Below are positions 53,158 to 60,373 of a stretch of DNA of 64,000 nucleotides, piece by piece. The translations under genes were made by a program, and so were the position numbers. The notes under the pieces are model-generated. The model was not told where the DNA came from, did not search any database, and saw only the letters and a program-made list of their open reading frames with translations. Where the stretch lies: contig JAUVFR010000006.1 in the NCBI GenBank assembly GCA_030594205.1, positions 1 to 64,000 on the forward strand, in the 5' to 3' direction. Every line of letters begins with the position of its first letter. Positions within the stretch are counted from its first letter, which is position 1. This DNA comes from Methanobacteriota archaeon. GTDB lineage: Archaea; Thermoplasmatota; Thermoplasmata; RBG-16-68-12; JAJISG01.

Positions 53158-53736
53158 TCACAGCACGGCTGGCGCGACACCCTGCTCTGCGAGAATATTC
53201 TCGAGGACCTTCTCCCCCAGGGTGTGGAACACGGGTTCCACGTTCTCCCCCATCTGTGCGCTCGTGAAATAATAGGGGGAATCAAACGCGGAGGCGTACC
53301 CGTCCACCTCGCGCTTGCCCACGAGCATTACCGCCTCGTCCCTGAGATCGGACTTGTTGATGGCGTAGACGACCGGGACAGGGCCCGCTACCTGGAAGAC
53401 CGACTCGACCCACTCGTCGAGAGCCCGAAGGGTGGAGTGGCGGATGATGTCACACACGGCGATGATGCCCTGGGTCCCGAGGAAGAAGGCCTCCCGAAGG
53501 AGGTCACGAACCTGCTTCTCACCCATAATGTCCCAGATGAGCATATCCATGTTGACGACGCCCTCCGTGCCCGGCATCCGCATCCGGAGCTCCTTTTTCG
53601 AGATCTTGGCACCCAGCGTGGTGATGTACCCTTCGTCGAACTCGTCCAAGACGTATCGCCGAATCAGACTGGACTTGCCGACGGCGGCCTCGCCGATAAT
53701 ACAGATCTTGACCTTGATGCGTTCACCGGGTTCCAC
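53158..53736 (-). CDS. Ras-like small GTPase (fifth of five)
   Basis: A 192-residue small GTPase, convergent with the fourth one. Motifs: G1 GEAAVGKSSLIRRY, switch I Thr in YITTLGAKISKKE, G3 WDIMGEKQVRDLLREAFF, G4 NKSDL and G5 TSAQMG, the last deviating from SAK. The close similarity in the switch regions of all five paralogues suggests shared partners, while their G4/G5 differences suggest different nucleotide-binding properties. No lipid-attachment motif is seen. Confidence 0.92.
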   Translation of the reverse strand: MEPGERIKVKICIIGEAAVGKSSLIRRYVLDEFDEGYITTLGAKISKKELRMRMPGTEGVVNMDMLIWDIMGEKQVRDLLREAFFLGTQGIIAVCDIIRHSTLRALDEWVESVFQVAGPVPVVYAINKSDLRDEAVMLVGKREVDGYASAFDSPYYFTSAQMGENVEPVFHTLGEKVLENILAEQGVAPAVL

Positions 53737-53885
53737 GAGGATCCCCCGCGTCCTTCTGTCCCGGCACCCTCGTTATTAACCTGCCGAACCAATTCTCAGA
53801 TCGTGTCCAGAATCGACGAGCGCGGTTCGCAGTCGTACGAAGGGCGGAGGAACGCTCTTAAGCGGGACATGCCACTCCGCCACAC

Positions 53886-54701
53886 ATGGGACGCATCGGC
53901 CGTGGCTGGGAAATGAGCAAGATCAGCTTCGGCATTCTGCGTCGAGACAAAGAGCTCGTTCTGTTCCCCTTCCTCTCCCTCCTCGTCTCGGGTCTCGCGT
54001 GGGGTCTCCTCCTGGCGAGCATCTTTTTCCTCGACATCCCCTTCTTCAACCAATTCACCGGGAACCCGCCTCTCTTCTATGGTTTCCTGCTTCTCTTCTA
54101 CTTCCTCACCGCTTTCGTGGCGGTGTACTTCCAGGCGGCCGTGGTGGGCTCGGCGATGATCCGATTGGGGGGCGGAAAACCCACCGTGGGGGATGCGCTC
54201 CGCCAAGCCAACAGGCACATTGGGAAGCTTCTCCTGTGGGCCCTCCTCACGGCCACCGTGGGTCTCATCCTGCGGGCCATCCGGAGGCAGGCCGGCTTTC
54301 TGGGTAGACTCATTGCGGGCGCGCTTGGCGTGACCTGGGCCCTGGCCACTTCCATGGCGATCCCCGTCATTGTGACTGAAGGGCTCGGACCCTGGGCGGC
54401 CTTGAAGCGCTCCGCTCACCTCTTCAGGCAGGCCTGGGGAGAGACCATCGTAGGCGGCTTCGGCGTCGGCCTCGTCCTGGTCCTACTGGCCCTCGTCGGG
54501 CTGCTCCCGCTGGTGATTGGGTTCCTCCTGGGATCAGGCACCGCACTCCTCGTGGGGGGCGGGATCGCCCTGGCCTACTGGTTCGTCCTCGCTCTCGTCT
54601 GGGGCGCCGCTCTGCCGGCCTTATCGGCCGTCCTTTACCGGTACGCGGTCGAAGGCCGTCGGATGCCGGGAATCCCGGAGAACGTTCTGCCTCCCGTCTA
54701 A
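53886..54701 (+). CDS. integral membrane protein, DUF6159-like
   Basis: A 271-residue protein with about six membrane segments. It opens with a short cytoplasmic piece GRGWEMSKISFGILRRDKEL, a signature of the archaeal/bacterial DUF6159 family, followed by VLFPFLSLLVSGL and other hydrophobic helices. A conserved amphipathic stretch (EGLGPWAALKRSAHLFRQAW) lies between helices 4 and 5. Function unknown. A ttaag-type AT-rich element around 53853-53860 may be its promoter. Confidence 0.78.
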   Translation: MGRIGRGWEMSKISFGILRRDKELVLFPFLSLLVSGLAWGLLLASIFFLDIPFFNQFTGNPPLFYGFLLLFYFLTAFVAVYFQAAVVGSAMIRLGGGKPTVGDALRQANRHIGKLLLWALLTATVGLILRAIRRQAGFLGRLIAGALGVTWALATSMAIPVIVTEGLGPWAALKRSAHLFRQAWGETIVGGFGVGLVLVLLALVGLLPLVIGFLLGSGTALLVGGGIALAYWFVLALVWGAALPALSAVLYRYAVEGRRMPGIPENVLPPV

Positions 54702-54712
54702 GTCTAGGGGCA

Positions 54713-55810
54713 TCAAGCGGGGCGGAGGAGACGGACCACATCCTCCCAGCCGGCATTCGTTTTGAAGCCTTTCGGGTGAAAGGAGGTGCGCGTGGACACG
54801 AATCCGGCCTCCGCCAGCCTTCGGTGCGTTTCCACCATGGAAGGAGGCGAGATGCGAAGGTGATGTGCGACCTCATCGGTCGTGTAAAAGAGGGCGGGCG
54901 CGGTTGCCTCTGCCCGCCACGTCTCAAGGAGGCGGTCGAGGAAGGCCGGCATGTGCTCGCGCACACGCATCGCACCCAGGAGGTTCTGATCGTGGAGAGG
55001 GCCTGCCCAGAGGGGTCCGGCATCGCCCTCCGACCCCATGACGCGGTCCTTTCCCTCCGGGAAGCTGACGTGACCGAGTTGAGCGAGGGCCGCGTCGGCC
55101 CGGCGGGCCCCGGATCGCACGTGGAAGAAGAGCTTGTAATAGTGCTCCCGCCAAACGGAGAGTAGTGGCCGAACGGCCAGTTCGAGGCGTGCCGCGGTGC
55201 GGAGAACGAAACCTGCGAGGATGCGGACACCCATCTCATGTCGGAACGGGCCACGGATCGGGACGGAGTCGTATCGGCGCCGGCATGTCTTTGGATAGGT
55301 ACCTGCGAGGGGGGCGGTATCCGTCGCCGTGACAGCGAGATAGCCCGGCGGCCGAAGAGCGCGCAGCGCGTTCTCGGTAAAAGGCGCGGGGCTCCCGAAC
55401 GGGTCCACGTCCACGTAATCGAACCGCTCAGTGGCGAGGAGGGCGTTGAGGTCTTGACAGTGGACACGGACGTCCGCGAGGCCGTTGCGCACGACGTTGT
55501 TCCGAATCAGATCGTACGACTCCCGGCGACGATCGTTCAAGGTTAACTCGAAGGGGGCGGCCACCTCGAGGCCGAACCGAATGCCCTGTATGCCCGTCGA
55601 TGCGAGGCCGTCCAGAACTCGGCGCACGCCCGCGGCGACCACGGTCAGGACGAGGACGGAGATGTGACGGGGGGTCGCCATGGCGGCATTGTAGAAGGGT
55701 CCACCCCTGACCTTCCCCGGTCCCCGCCGGGTATGGTCTGCCGGGACGAGAACCTCCGCGAGGCCCTCCTGAACCGGTATCAGTTCCTCGACGTGGGTTA
55801 CCGTGCCCAT
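54713..55810 (-). CDS. trm1: tRNA (guanine(26)-N2)-dimethyltransferase Trm1
   Basis: Forms dimethylguanosine at position 26 of tRNA. The 365 residues start with VQEGLAEVLVPADH and GPFYNAAMATPRHISVLVL, the family N terminus, and contain the SAM-binding region (GIQGIRFGLEVAAPFELTLN) and the catalytic VDVDPFGSPAPF. The C-terminal domain, about residues 215-365, includes the archaeal HVRSGARRADAALAQLG and ends in a winged-helix-like part. The start overlaps the end of the THEP1 gene by 13 bases, so the pair is probably cotranscribed. Confidence 0.94.
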   Translation of the reverse strand: MGTVTHVEELIPVQEGLAEVLVPADHTRRGPGKVRGGPFYNAAMATPRHISVLVLTVVAAGVRRVLDGLASTGIQGIRFGLEVAAPFELTLNDRRRESYDLIRNNVVRNGLADVRVHCQDLNALLATERFDYVDVDPFGSPAPFTENALRALRPPGYLAVTATDTAPLAGTYPKTCRRRYDSVPIRGPFRHEMGVRILAGFVLRTAARLELAVRPLLSVWREHYYKLFFHVRSGARRADAALAQLGHVSFPEGKDRVMGSEGDAGPLWAGPLHDQNLLGAMRVREHMPAFLDRLLETWRAEATAPALFYTTDEVAHHLRISPPSMVETHRRLAEAGFVSTRTSFHPKGFKTNAGWEDVVRLLRPA

Positions 55811-56346
55811 TCGCCCTTGAGCAACCCCACGATCTTGTACGGAAGGAGATTTCGGTTCACGGGCGTCACCTCCAGAATGCGAACGTCGTCCCGCCGTCGA
55901 ATGTCCTGGAGGAGGGGGTTCCTCGACTTCTTGTGCAGAGTCAAGATGACGGGCTTCTCCGAGTCTAGAGCGTCCTTCACCGCCTCCACGAACTCTTCGC
56001 TCTCCATCTCCATCTTGCCCACTTCATCGACGACGACGATGTTGGCCTCCTCTGTCGCCTGGCGTATGGCATTCACCCCAACGCCGTTCAGCGCTTCGAT
56101 GTCCACGCCGTGCCGCCCCACTTTGACATTGGACTCGATCTCTGGCGAAGCCAACAGCTCCCGCTTCTTGGTGGACCAGTCCGTGACCCAGAATCCACGT
56201 CGCCGTCCGTCTTTGATAATCGGCTCGGTCACCATGCCTCCGACCCGGCCGCCTGCCTCTTCTAGCATCTCGATGACTTTCAGGAGGGCGTAGGTCTTTC
56301 CTGCATTGGGAAGCCCCGTGATGCCAATCTTGAGGCTCGTGACCAT
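55798..56346 (-). CDS. nucleoside-triphosphatase, THEP1 family
   Basis: A 182-residue P-loop NTPase. Walker A is GITGLPNAGKT (residues 8-18), Walker B is NIVVVDEVGKMEMES, and ILTLHKKSRNPLLQDIR lies near the C terminus. These match the archaeal/eukaryotic THEP1 (NTPCR) family, which slowly hydrolyses several NTPs in vitro; its cellular role is unsettled. It precedes trm1 with a 13-base overlap. Confidence 0.9.
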   Translation of the reverse strand: MVTSLKIGITGLPNAGKTYALLKVIEMLEEAGGRVGGMVTEPIIKDGRRRGFWVTDWSTKKRELLASPEIESNVKVGRHGVDIEALNGVGVNAIRQATEEANIVVVDEVGKMEMESEEFVEAVKDALDSEKPVILTLHKKSRNPLLQDIRRRDDVRILEVTPVNRNLLPYKIVGLLKGEWAR

Positions 56347-56415
56347 GAATCCCCGTGCCCGGAAAGGCGGTCAGGCCTATTAAACACGTACGCGTTGGCC
56401 AGTTCGGCCCGCCGC

Positions 56416-56799
56416 CTATCCTCTCGGCGCCGTTCGACGCATCTCTCGGATGCGCATCAGGGGATAACGGAGCTCCCGTTCGTAGCGTAGCGCCGCCAGG
56501 GCTGCTGCCTCGCCGTAGTGTATGCGAACCTCGACGTCCAGCATCTCGCCGGTCAGGGGCCGATAGGGGAAGGACCCTTCCGTCCCGCCTCTCGTCGGAT
56601 CGATGCGAACGCGCACGTTCTCGACGAATGGCTGAAGGCGGGTCCCCTCCTCGATCGTGTGGGCGAGCGACTCAGCGTTCTCCGGGGAGACCGGGGCTCC
56701 CACGTATTGGTGAAATAAGGATCCCAGCTTGATGCCAGCCTCGAAGGCGGCCCGCTCTGCGTCCGTACACTCGAAGTAGTCGGCCGTCGGGTCCTCCAT
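56416..56799 (-). CDS. mptD: archaeal dihydroneopterin aldolase (MptD family)
   Basis: A 127-residue enzyme of the archaeal pterin pathway that splits dihydroneopterin to hydroxymethyl-dihydropterin, a precursor of folate or methanopterin-like cofactors. ERAAFEAGIKLGSLFHQYVG, PVSPENAESLAHTIEEG and LTGEMLDVEVRIHYG are the family blocks. It stands alone between the THEP1 gene and a HAD hydrolase, all on the minus strand. Confidence 0.85.
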   Translation of the reverse strand: MEDPTADYFECTDAERAAFEAGIKLGSLFHQYVGAPVSPENAESLAHTIEEGTRLQPFVENVRVRIDPTRGGTEGSFPYRPLTGEMLDVEVRIHYGEAAALAALRYERELRYPLMRIREMRRTAPRG

Positions 56800-56851
56800 G
56801 CGACCCCCTCATGTGCAAGGGGCGAGGCGTCTAAGAGTCTTTGCGACGACC

Positions 56852-57586
56852 TCACCCTTCGAGGTGATCTAGAGTCTCACCGAGGCTCCGAAGCACGATG
56901 ACGTCTGACACGCTATGCCTCCCCCTCCGATCGATGAGCATCGGGGTCAGCCCGACTTCGGCGGCCCCCCGAACATCGGCCTCGAGGTTGTCGCCGATGT
57001 GGACCGCCTCGTGAGGCTCGACGTTCATTGCGGTCAGGGCGGCACGAAAGATCTTCGGGTCGGGCTTTTCGACTCCCACCGCATAGGAGTAGGTGACAGA
57101 CTCAAACCGCCAAGCGAGCCCGAGGTCCTCAAGCCCTGCGGGCAACTTGTGGGATGCGTTGGAGATGATCCCCAATCGGTATCCCTCCTCCTGCAGCCGC
57201 CCAAGCGTCGGTTGGACGTCCTCGAAGAGATGGCTTTCCACGCCGTCAAAGAGGGTTTGAACCCGATCGAGAATCGCCTCTTCGGGCGGCAAGCCGAGGC
57301 GCCGTAGAACGGCCGCATCATGGCGGCGTAAGAACTCCTCCTCTTGCTCCGGAGGGGGAAAGGCAGACTCCAAGTCATCCTCGGTCCGTCCGCGGAGAGC
57401 CCGGATGATGTCGCCTCGGCTGAACTCGGGTCCTCGCGTCCCCAATCCCTCGACCATCTCCTCCGAGGTCACCTCATAACCGCTGTCTTGGAGGGCTTGA
57501 ACCCAAATCACATCGGCGCGGGGTTCCGCCCATGCGAGGGTTCCGCCGAAGTCGAAGAACAGGACCGTGTACCGGCGTGACGCCAT
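56852..57586 (-). CDS. HAD-superfamily hydrolase
   Basis: A 244-residue phosphatase-like protein. Motif I is FFDFGGTLAW, with the second Asp of the usual DxDxT replaced (DFGGT), a variant found in several HAD phosphatases; motif II is GIISNAS; motif III Lys lies in GVEKPDPKIF; motif IV is HIGDNLEADVRGA. A helical cap domain is inserted after motif I (about residues 20-95). The substrate cannot be predicted. Confidence 0.86.
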   Translation of the reverse strand: MASRRYTVLFFDFGGTLAWAEPRADVIWVQALQDSGYEVTSEEMVEGLGTRGPEFSRGDIIRALRGRTEDDLESAFPPPEQEEEFLRRHDAAVLRRLGLPPEEAILDRVQTLFDGVESHLFEDVQPTLGRLQEEGYRLGIISNASHKLPAGLEDLGLAWRFESVTYSYAVGVEKPDPKIFRAALTAMNVEPHEAVHIGDNLEADVRGAAEVGLTPMLIDRRGRHSVSDVIVLRSLGETLDHLEG

Positions 57587-57691
57587 GACCGCTGGCGCAC
57601 GCGGATGTTTCCTATAACCCTTTTCGCGAGTGGAATTGAGGCCAGACGGGGATCCCAGAAACTTATCAGCCGTTCGAAGCTAGCCCGGGTC

Positions 57692-58270
57692 ATGCGACAC
57701 AAGTTCGACCCCGAAAATCTCGCAATGCTAACCGATCCGGAGCGGGTCGAATGGCAGAATCCCTTCGCGATTCTCCAGGCGTTCGGTCTCCGATCCGGGA
57801 TGTCCATGGCCGATGTGGGCTGTGGATCGGGCTTCTTCTCCCTACCGGCCGCCGAGCTTGTCGGGGACAAAGGGGGCGTCTACGCCATCGACGTGCAGGA
57901 AGCGATGCTTTGGGCCCTCCAGGATCGACTCCTGGAGCACCGCGTAGCCCGGGTCCTTCCGGTCCTTTCACGCGAGGACCTCATCCCTCTCGCCTCCGAC
58001 TCGGTGGACTTCGCATTGCTGGTCAACGCCCTACACGAACTCGACGGGAATGCGACGATTCAAGAGGTGCGCCGGCTCCTGCGGGAAGACGGCCGGTTCG
58101 GGGTGGTGGACTGGAAGAAGGAGCCGATGGAACGCGGGCCGCCCGTGGAACATCGCATCGCGGTGGACGACGCCCGCGTCTGGATGGTGGAGAACGGATT
58201 CGAAGGGGAGGGCGTGGAGGTCGGCCCCTACCACTACGGACTCCTCCTCTCGGTGGTCGAAAAGGGTTAA
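57692..58270 (+). CDS. class I SAM-dependent methyltransferase
   Basis: A 192-residue methyltransferase from the ATG at 57692 (MRHKFDPENLAMLTDPERVE). The SAM motif is MADVGCGSGFFSLP, followed by VYAIDVQEAML as motif II and FALLVNALHEL as the motif IV region. HKFDPENLAMLTDPER is seen in a group of small archaeal and bacterial methyltransferases of unknown substrate. An open upstream frame of 29 residues was not used because a TATA-like stretch lies in it at about 57658-57666. Confidence 0.83.
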   Translation: MRHKFDPENLAMLTDPERVEWQNPFAILQAFGLRSGMSMADVGCGSGFFSLPAAELVGDKGGVYAIDVQEAMLWALQDRLLEHRVARVLPVLSREDLIPLASDSVDFALLVNALHELDGNATIQEVRRLLREDGRFGVVDWKKEPMERGPPVEHRIAVDDARVWMVENGFEGEGVEVGPYHYGLLLSVVEKG

Positions 58271-58295
58271 TCGAACCCGGCAGTCCGTAGCCTCG

Positions 58296-58826
58296 ATGAA
58301 GCTCATCGGTGTCCTCGGTGGTCAAGAGCCGGAGGAGAAGTTCCTGACGGTGGCCGAAGAGGTAGGGTACCGGATCGCCCAGGGCGGCGCCGCCGTCATC
58401 TGCGGGGGCCTGTCCGGGGTTATGGAGGCCGCATGCAAGGGGGCGAAGCGAGGGGGTGGACTCAGCATTGGGGTGCTGCCCTCCATTCGGAAGAGCGACG
58501 CCAATCCCTACGTCGACATCGTCATCGCCTCGGGCATGAGCACCGCCCGCAACGTGATCATCGTCCGTTCGGCCGACGCTCTCATCGCCATCGACGGCAG
58601 CTACGGGACCCTTTCGGAGATCTCTCACGCTTTTGAGCAGCGCAAGCCCGTGGTCGCCCTGGGGAGCTGGGACATGGGGAACCTGGGCGTCCCGCTCGAA
58701 CTCTACCGGGAGGCCGAGGATCCCCAGGAAGCGGTGGGCCTGGCCCTCGCGTTGGCAGAGGAGGCGGAAGACTCTCCCATCCCCTTCCGCGGGTCCAGGT
58801 CCCTTCCTCGCGGCACCCGGGGCTAG
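58296..58826 (+). CDS. SLOG/LOG-like nucleotide-binding protein (TIGR00725 type)
   Basis: A 176-residue Rossmann-like protein. MKLIGVLGGQEPEEKFLTVA, GGAAVICGGLSGVMEAACKG and DALIAIDGSYGTLSEISHAF show the GG..GxMxAxxxGA and PGxxGTxxE-type motifs of the LOG/DprA-related SLOG superfamily; the usual PGGxGT is GSYGT here. Some LOG proteins are phosphoribohydrolases, but this subgroup has no proven activity. It follows the methyltransferase by 25 bases and probably shares its transcript. Its end overlaps the convergent GPN GTPase gene by four bases. Confidence 0.84.
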   Translation: MKLIGVLGGQEPEEKFLTVAEEVGYRIAQGGAAVICGGLSGVMEAACKGAKRGGGLSIGVLPSIRKSDANPYVDIVIASGMSTARNVIIVRSADALIAIDGSYGTLSEISHAFEQRKPVVALGSWDMGNLGVPLELYREAEDPQEAVGLALALAEEAEDSPIPFRGSRSLPRGTRG

Positions 58827-59596
58827 CGTTTCTCCAGGTCCTCCCCGCCAGCGAAGACCGCCTGGATTCCACTGTACAGGTCCTCGATGCCGTAGGGAAT
58901 CTCTGACGAGACGGGGGTCAGCCGCCGGTATACACCGATCGTCTCGAGGGCCTTGAGAAACTCGATGTCAAGGAGCTGTTTCGGACTCCCGCCCTCCTCG
59001 ACGAGGGCGTCGTACAGGGCGTAGGGGTCGGAGGACCATCTGAGGACCGCCCGGAGGTCCTCTTCAGAGAGGACGTCGGCCTTGGAGAGGATGTTGAGGA
59101 AGGGGAGCGAGTGACGGAACTGGGCGGTCGCGCTTAGGAGGAGGGAGCTCACGAGGCCCGAGGGGCTTCGCACGAGGATGGGATCGGAGAGGTAGGCGAG
59201 GAAGCCGTCGTTGTGACCGAACGCATCAATCACCACACGGCTCGACTCTCGGAAGGTGAACAGCTCCATCTGTCCGGGCGTATCCACGAGCAGAAAGTCC
59301 GTCTCGAAGCTCTCCAAGACCTTTCCCACTTCGTTGACGTGGGCTGCGATCAGGTCGGCCGCGACGATCTGGGCGCCATTGGGACCCAGCTCGTACTCGT
59401 CCATGATCTCGGAGAGGCGGATCCAGTCGCGTATGTCCACGTCCGGCTCGTAAGGCACCGTCTCGGCCCCGGGGTCGAGATTGAGGGTGACCGCATCGTA
59501 CCCTTGCAGCACCGCCCAGGCGCGGTAGGCTTCCACGAGGGTACTCTTGCCGCTGCCTGCCGTCCCGACGAAGTACACGATGGGCGTAGGGGCCAC
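58823..59596 (-). CDS. GPN-loop GTPase
   Basis: A 257-residue GTPase related to eukaryotic GPN1-3, which assist RNA polymerase assembly. The P-loop is GTAGSGKST (residues 11-19), the defining GPN motif at 71-73 lies in YELGPNGAQI, G3 is LLVDTPGQMELF, and G4 is LSKAD. The first residues (TPIVYFVGTAGSGKS) fix the start. The archaeal dimer structure is known; the archaeal cellular role is not. Confidence 0.92.
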   Translation of the reverse strand: MAPTPIVYFVGTAGSGKSTLVEAYRAWAVLQGYDAVTLNLDPGAETVPYEPDVDIRDWIRLSEIMDEYELGPNGAQIVAADLIAAHVNEVGKVLESFETDFLLVDTPGQMELFTFRESSRVVIDAFGHNDGFLAYLSDPILVRSPSGLVSSLLLSATAQFRHSLPFLNILSKADVLSEEDLRAVLRWSSDPYALYDALVEEGGSPKQLLDIEFLKALETIGVYRRLTPVSSEIPYGIEDLYSGIQAVFAGGEDLEKR

Positions 59597-59649
59597 GCGC
59601 CACGAGAGGTCGGGGGCTAATTAAAGCGTGGGGGACGGGCCTGAAGGGA

Positions 59650-59671
59650 CTTTCGGGGCCACGGGGGCCCT
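59650..59671 (-). other. T-loop intron (position 59/60) of tRNA-Lys
   Basis: The precursor forms a textbook bulge-helix-bulge: T stem AAGGG/CCCTT, a central 4-pair helix TTCG/CGAA, three-base bulges AAA and AGT, and an inner helix GGGCC/GGCCC closed by a five-base loop. Cutting two bases into each bulge leaves the exact T loop TTCGAAT. The intron is 22 bases. Confidence 0.9.
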
Positions 59672-59693
59672 TTCGAACCCTTGACCAATCGGT

Positions 59694-59708
59694 ATCTCCG
59701 GAGTGGCC
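59694..59708 (-). other. anticodon-loop intron (position 37/38) of tRNA-Lys
   Basis: The anticodon stem ATCGG/CCGAT is followed by a 4-pair helix CTCT/GGAG (one G.T wobble) with bulges TAG and ATA. Removal of 15 bases restores the seven-base loop CTCTTAA. The inner helix is lacking, so this is the relaxed form of the motif. Confidence 0.85.
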
Positions 59709-59894
59709 TAAGAGCCGATCGCTCTACCTAGCTGAGCTACAGGCCCGTCAGGGGACCATGAGCGGCGGGTGGGCTTAAAGATATTGAGAGGGAGGTGCGG
59801 GGCGAGTCTTTATAGAATCCGAAGGGTGGGAACACCCGTGGACCTCCGGGACCTGGGGGAGCCTCGACTCGAGTACCGTCCCCTCCTCGCAGGC

Positions 59895-60368
59895 CTAGGT
59901 GTCCCAATCGTACAACCCGACCCCCCAGGGGCCCGGGTCCTCCAACAGGGTGATGAGGAGCGCGTAATGGCGGCCCGTTTCGACCTGCACTCGGAAGTAG
60001 TCTCCGACGTTCAGTGTGAGGTCTCCATCGGCGTCGATATAGGACACGGGTCCGAAGGGGTCGCTCGCGTTGAGGGCCGCCTCGTGTCGGAGGGAACCAT
60101 TGATCAGGCGGAAACCAAGCTCCTTGAAGGGCCGGGGGAAGGAGGCCGCCTCGACGGTCACGGTCGTCACAGCATCTGTGGTCTCCCCGACCAACGTGTA
60201 GAAGGGATCCCTGGGCTGGCCCTCAAATTGCAGGAGGATCGGCAGGAACACGATCCCAAGAACGACGGCGAGGCCGATGGAGGCGCCAGCCGATATGAGC
60301 ATCACGCGTTTGCCCTGGGGCGAGAGGGGTCGTCGACGACCCTTGTGTCCACCCTCCGCTTCAGTCAT
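59895..60368 (-). CDS. single-pass membrane protein of unknown function
   Basis: A 157-residue protein: a basic N terminus (residues 8-20, GHKGRRRPLSPQGKR), one membrane helix at about 22-46, then an extracytoplasmic domain with SYIDADGDLTLNVGDYFRVQ near residue 110, a segment resembling those found in archaeal pilin-like proteins. No clear prepilin cleavage site is seen. It lies five bases after the leuS stop, on the same strand, and may be cotranscribed with it. Confidence 0.6.
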   Translation of the reverse strand: MTEAEGGHKGRRRPLSPQGKRVMLISAGASIGLAVVLGIVFLPILLQFEGQPRDPFYTLVGETTDAVTTVTVEAASFPRPFKELGFRLINGSLRHEAALNASDPFGPVSYIDADGDLTLNVGDYFRVQVETGRHYALLITLLEDPGPWGVGLYDWDT

Positions 60369-60373
60369 CCCGC

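Larger units (their letters stand above)
59636..59746 (-). tRNA. tRNA-Lys(CUU) with two introns
   Basis: After removing two introns a 74-base tRNA folds perfectly: acceptor GGGCCTG/CAGGCCC (7 pairs), D stem GCTC/GAGC, anticodon stem ATCGG/CCGAT with loop CTCTTAA (anticodon CTT at 59710-59712), T stem AAGGG/CCCTT with loop TTCGAAT, and discriminator G. No CCA is encoded. Intron 1 (59694-59708, 15 bases) is at the canonical position 37/38. Intron 2 (59650-59671, 22 bases) is in the T loop at 59/60. A TATA-like element on the minus strand near 59774-59785 is suitably placed upstream. Confidence 0.93.
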
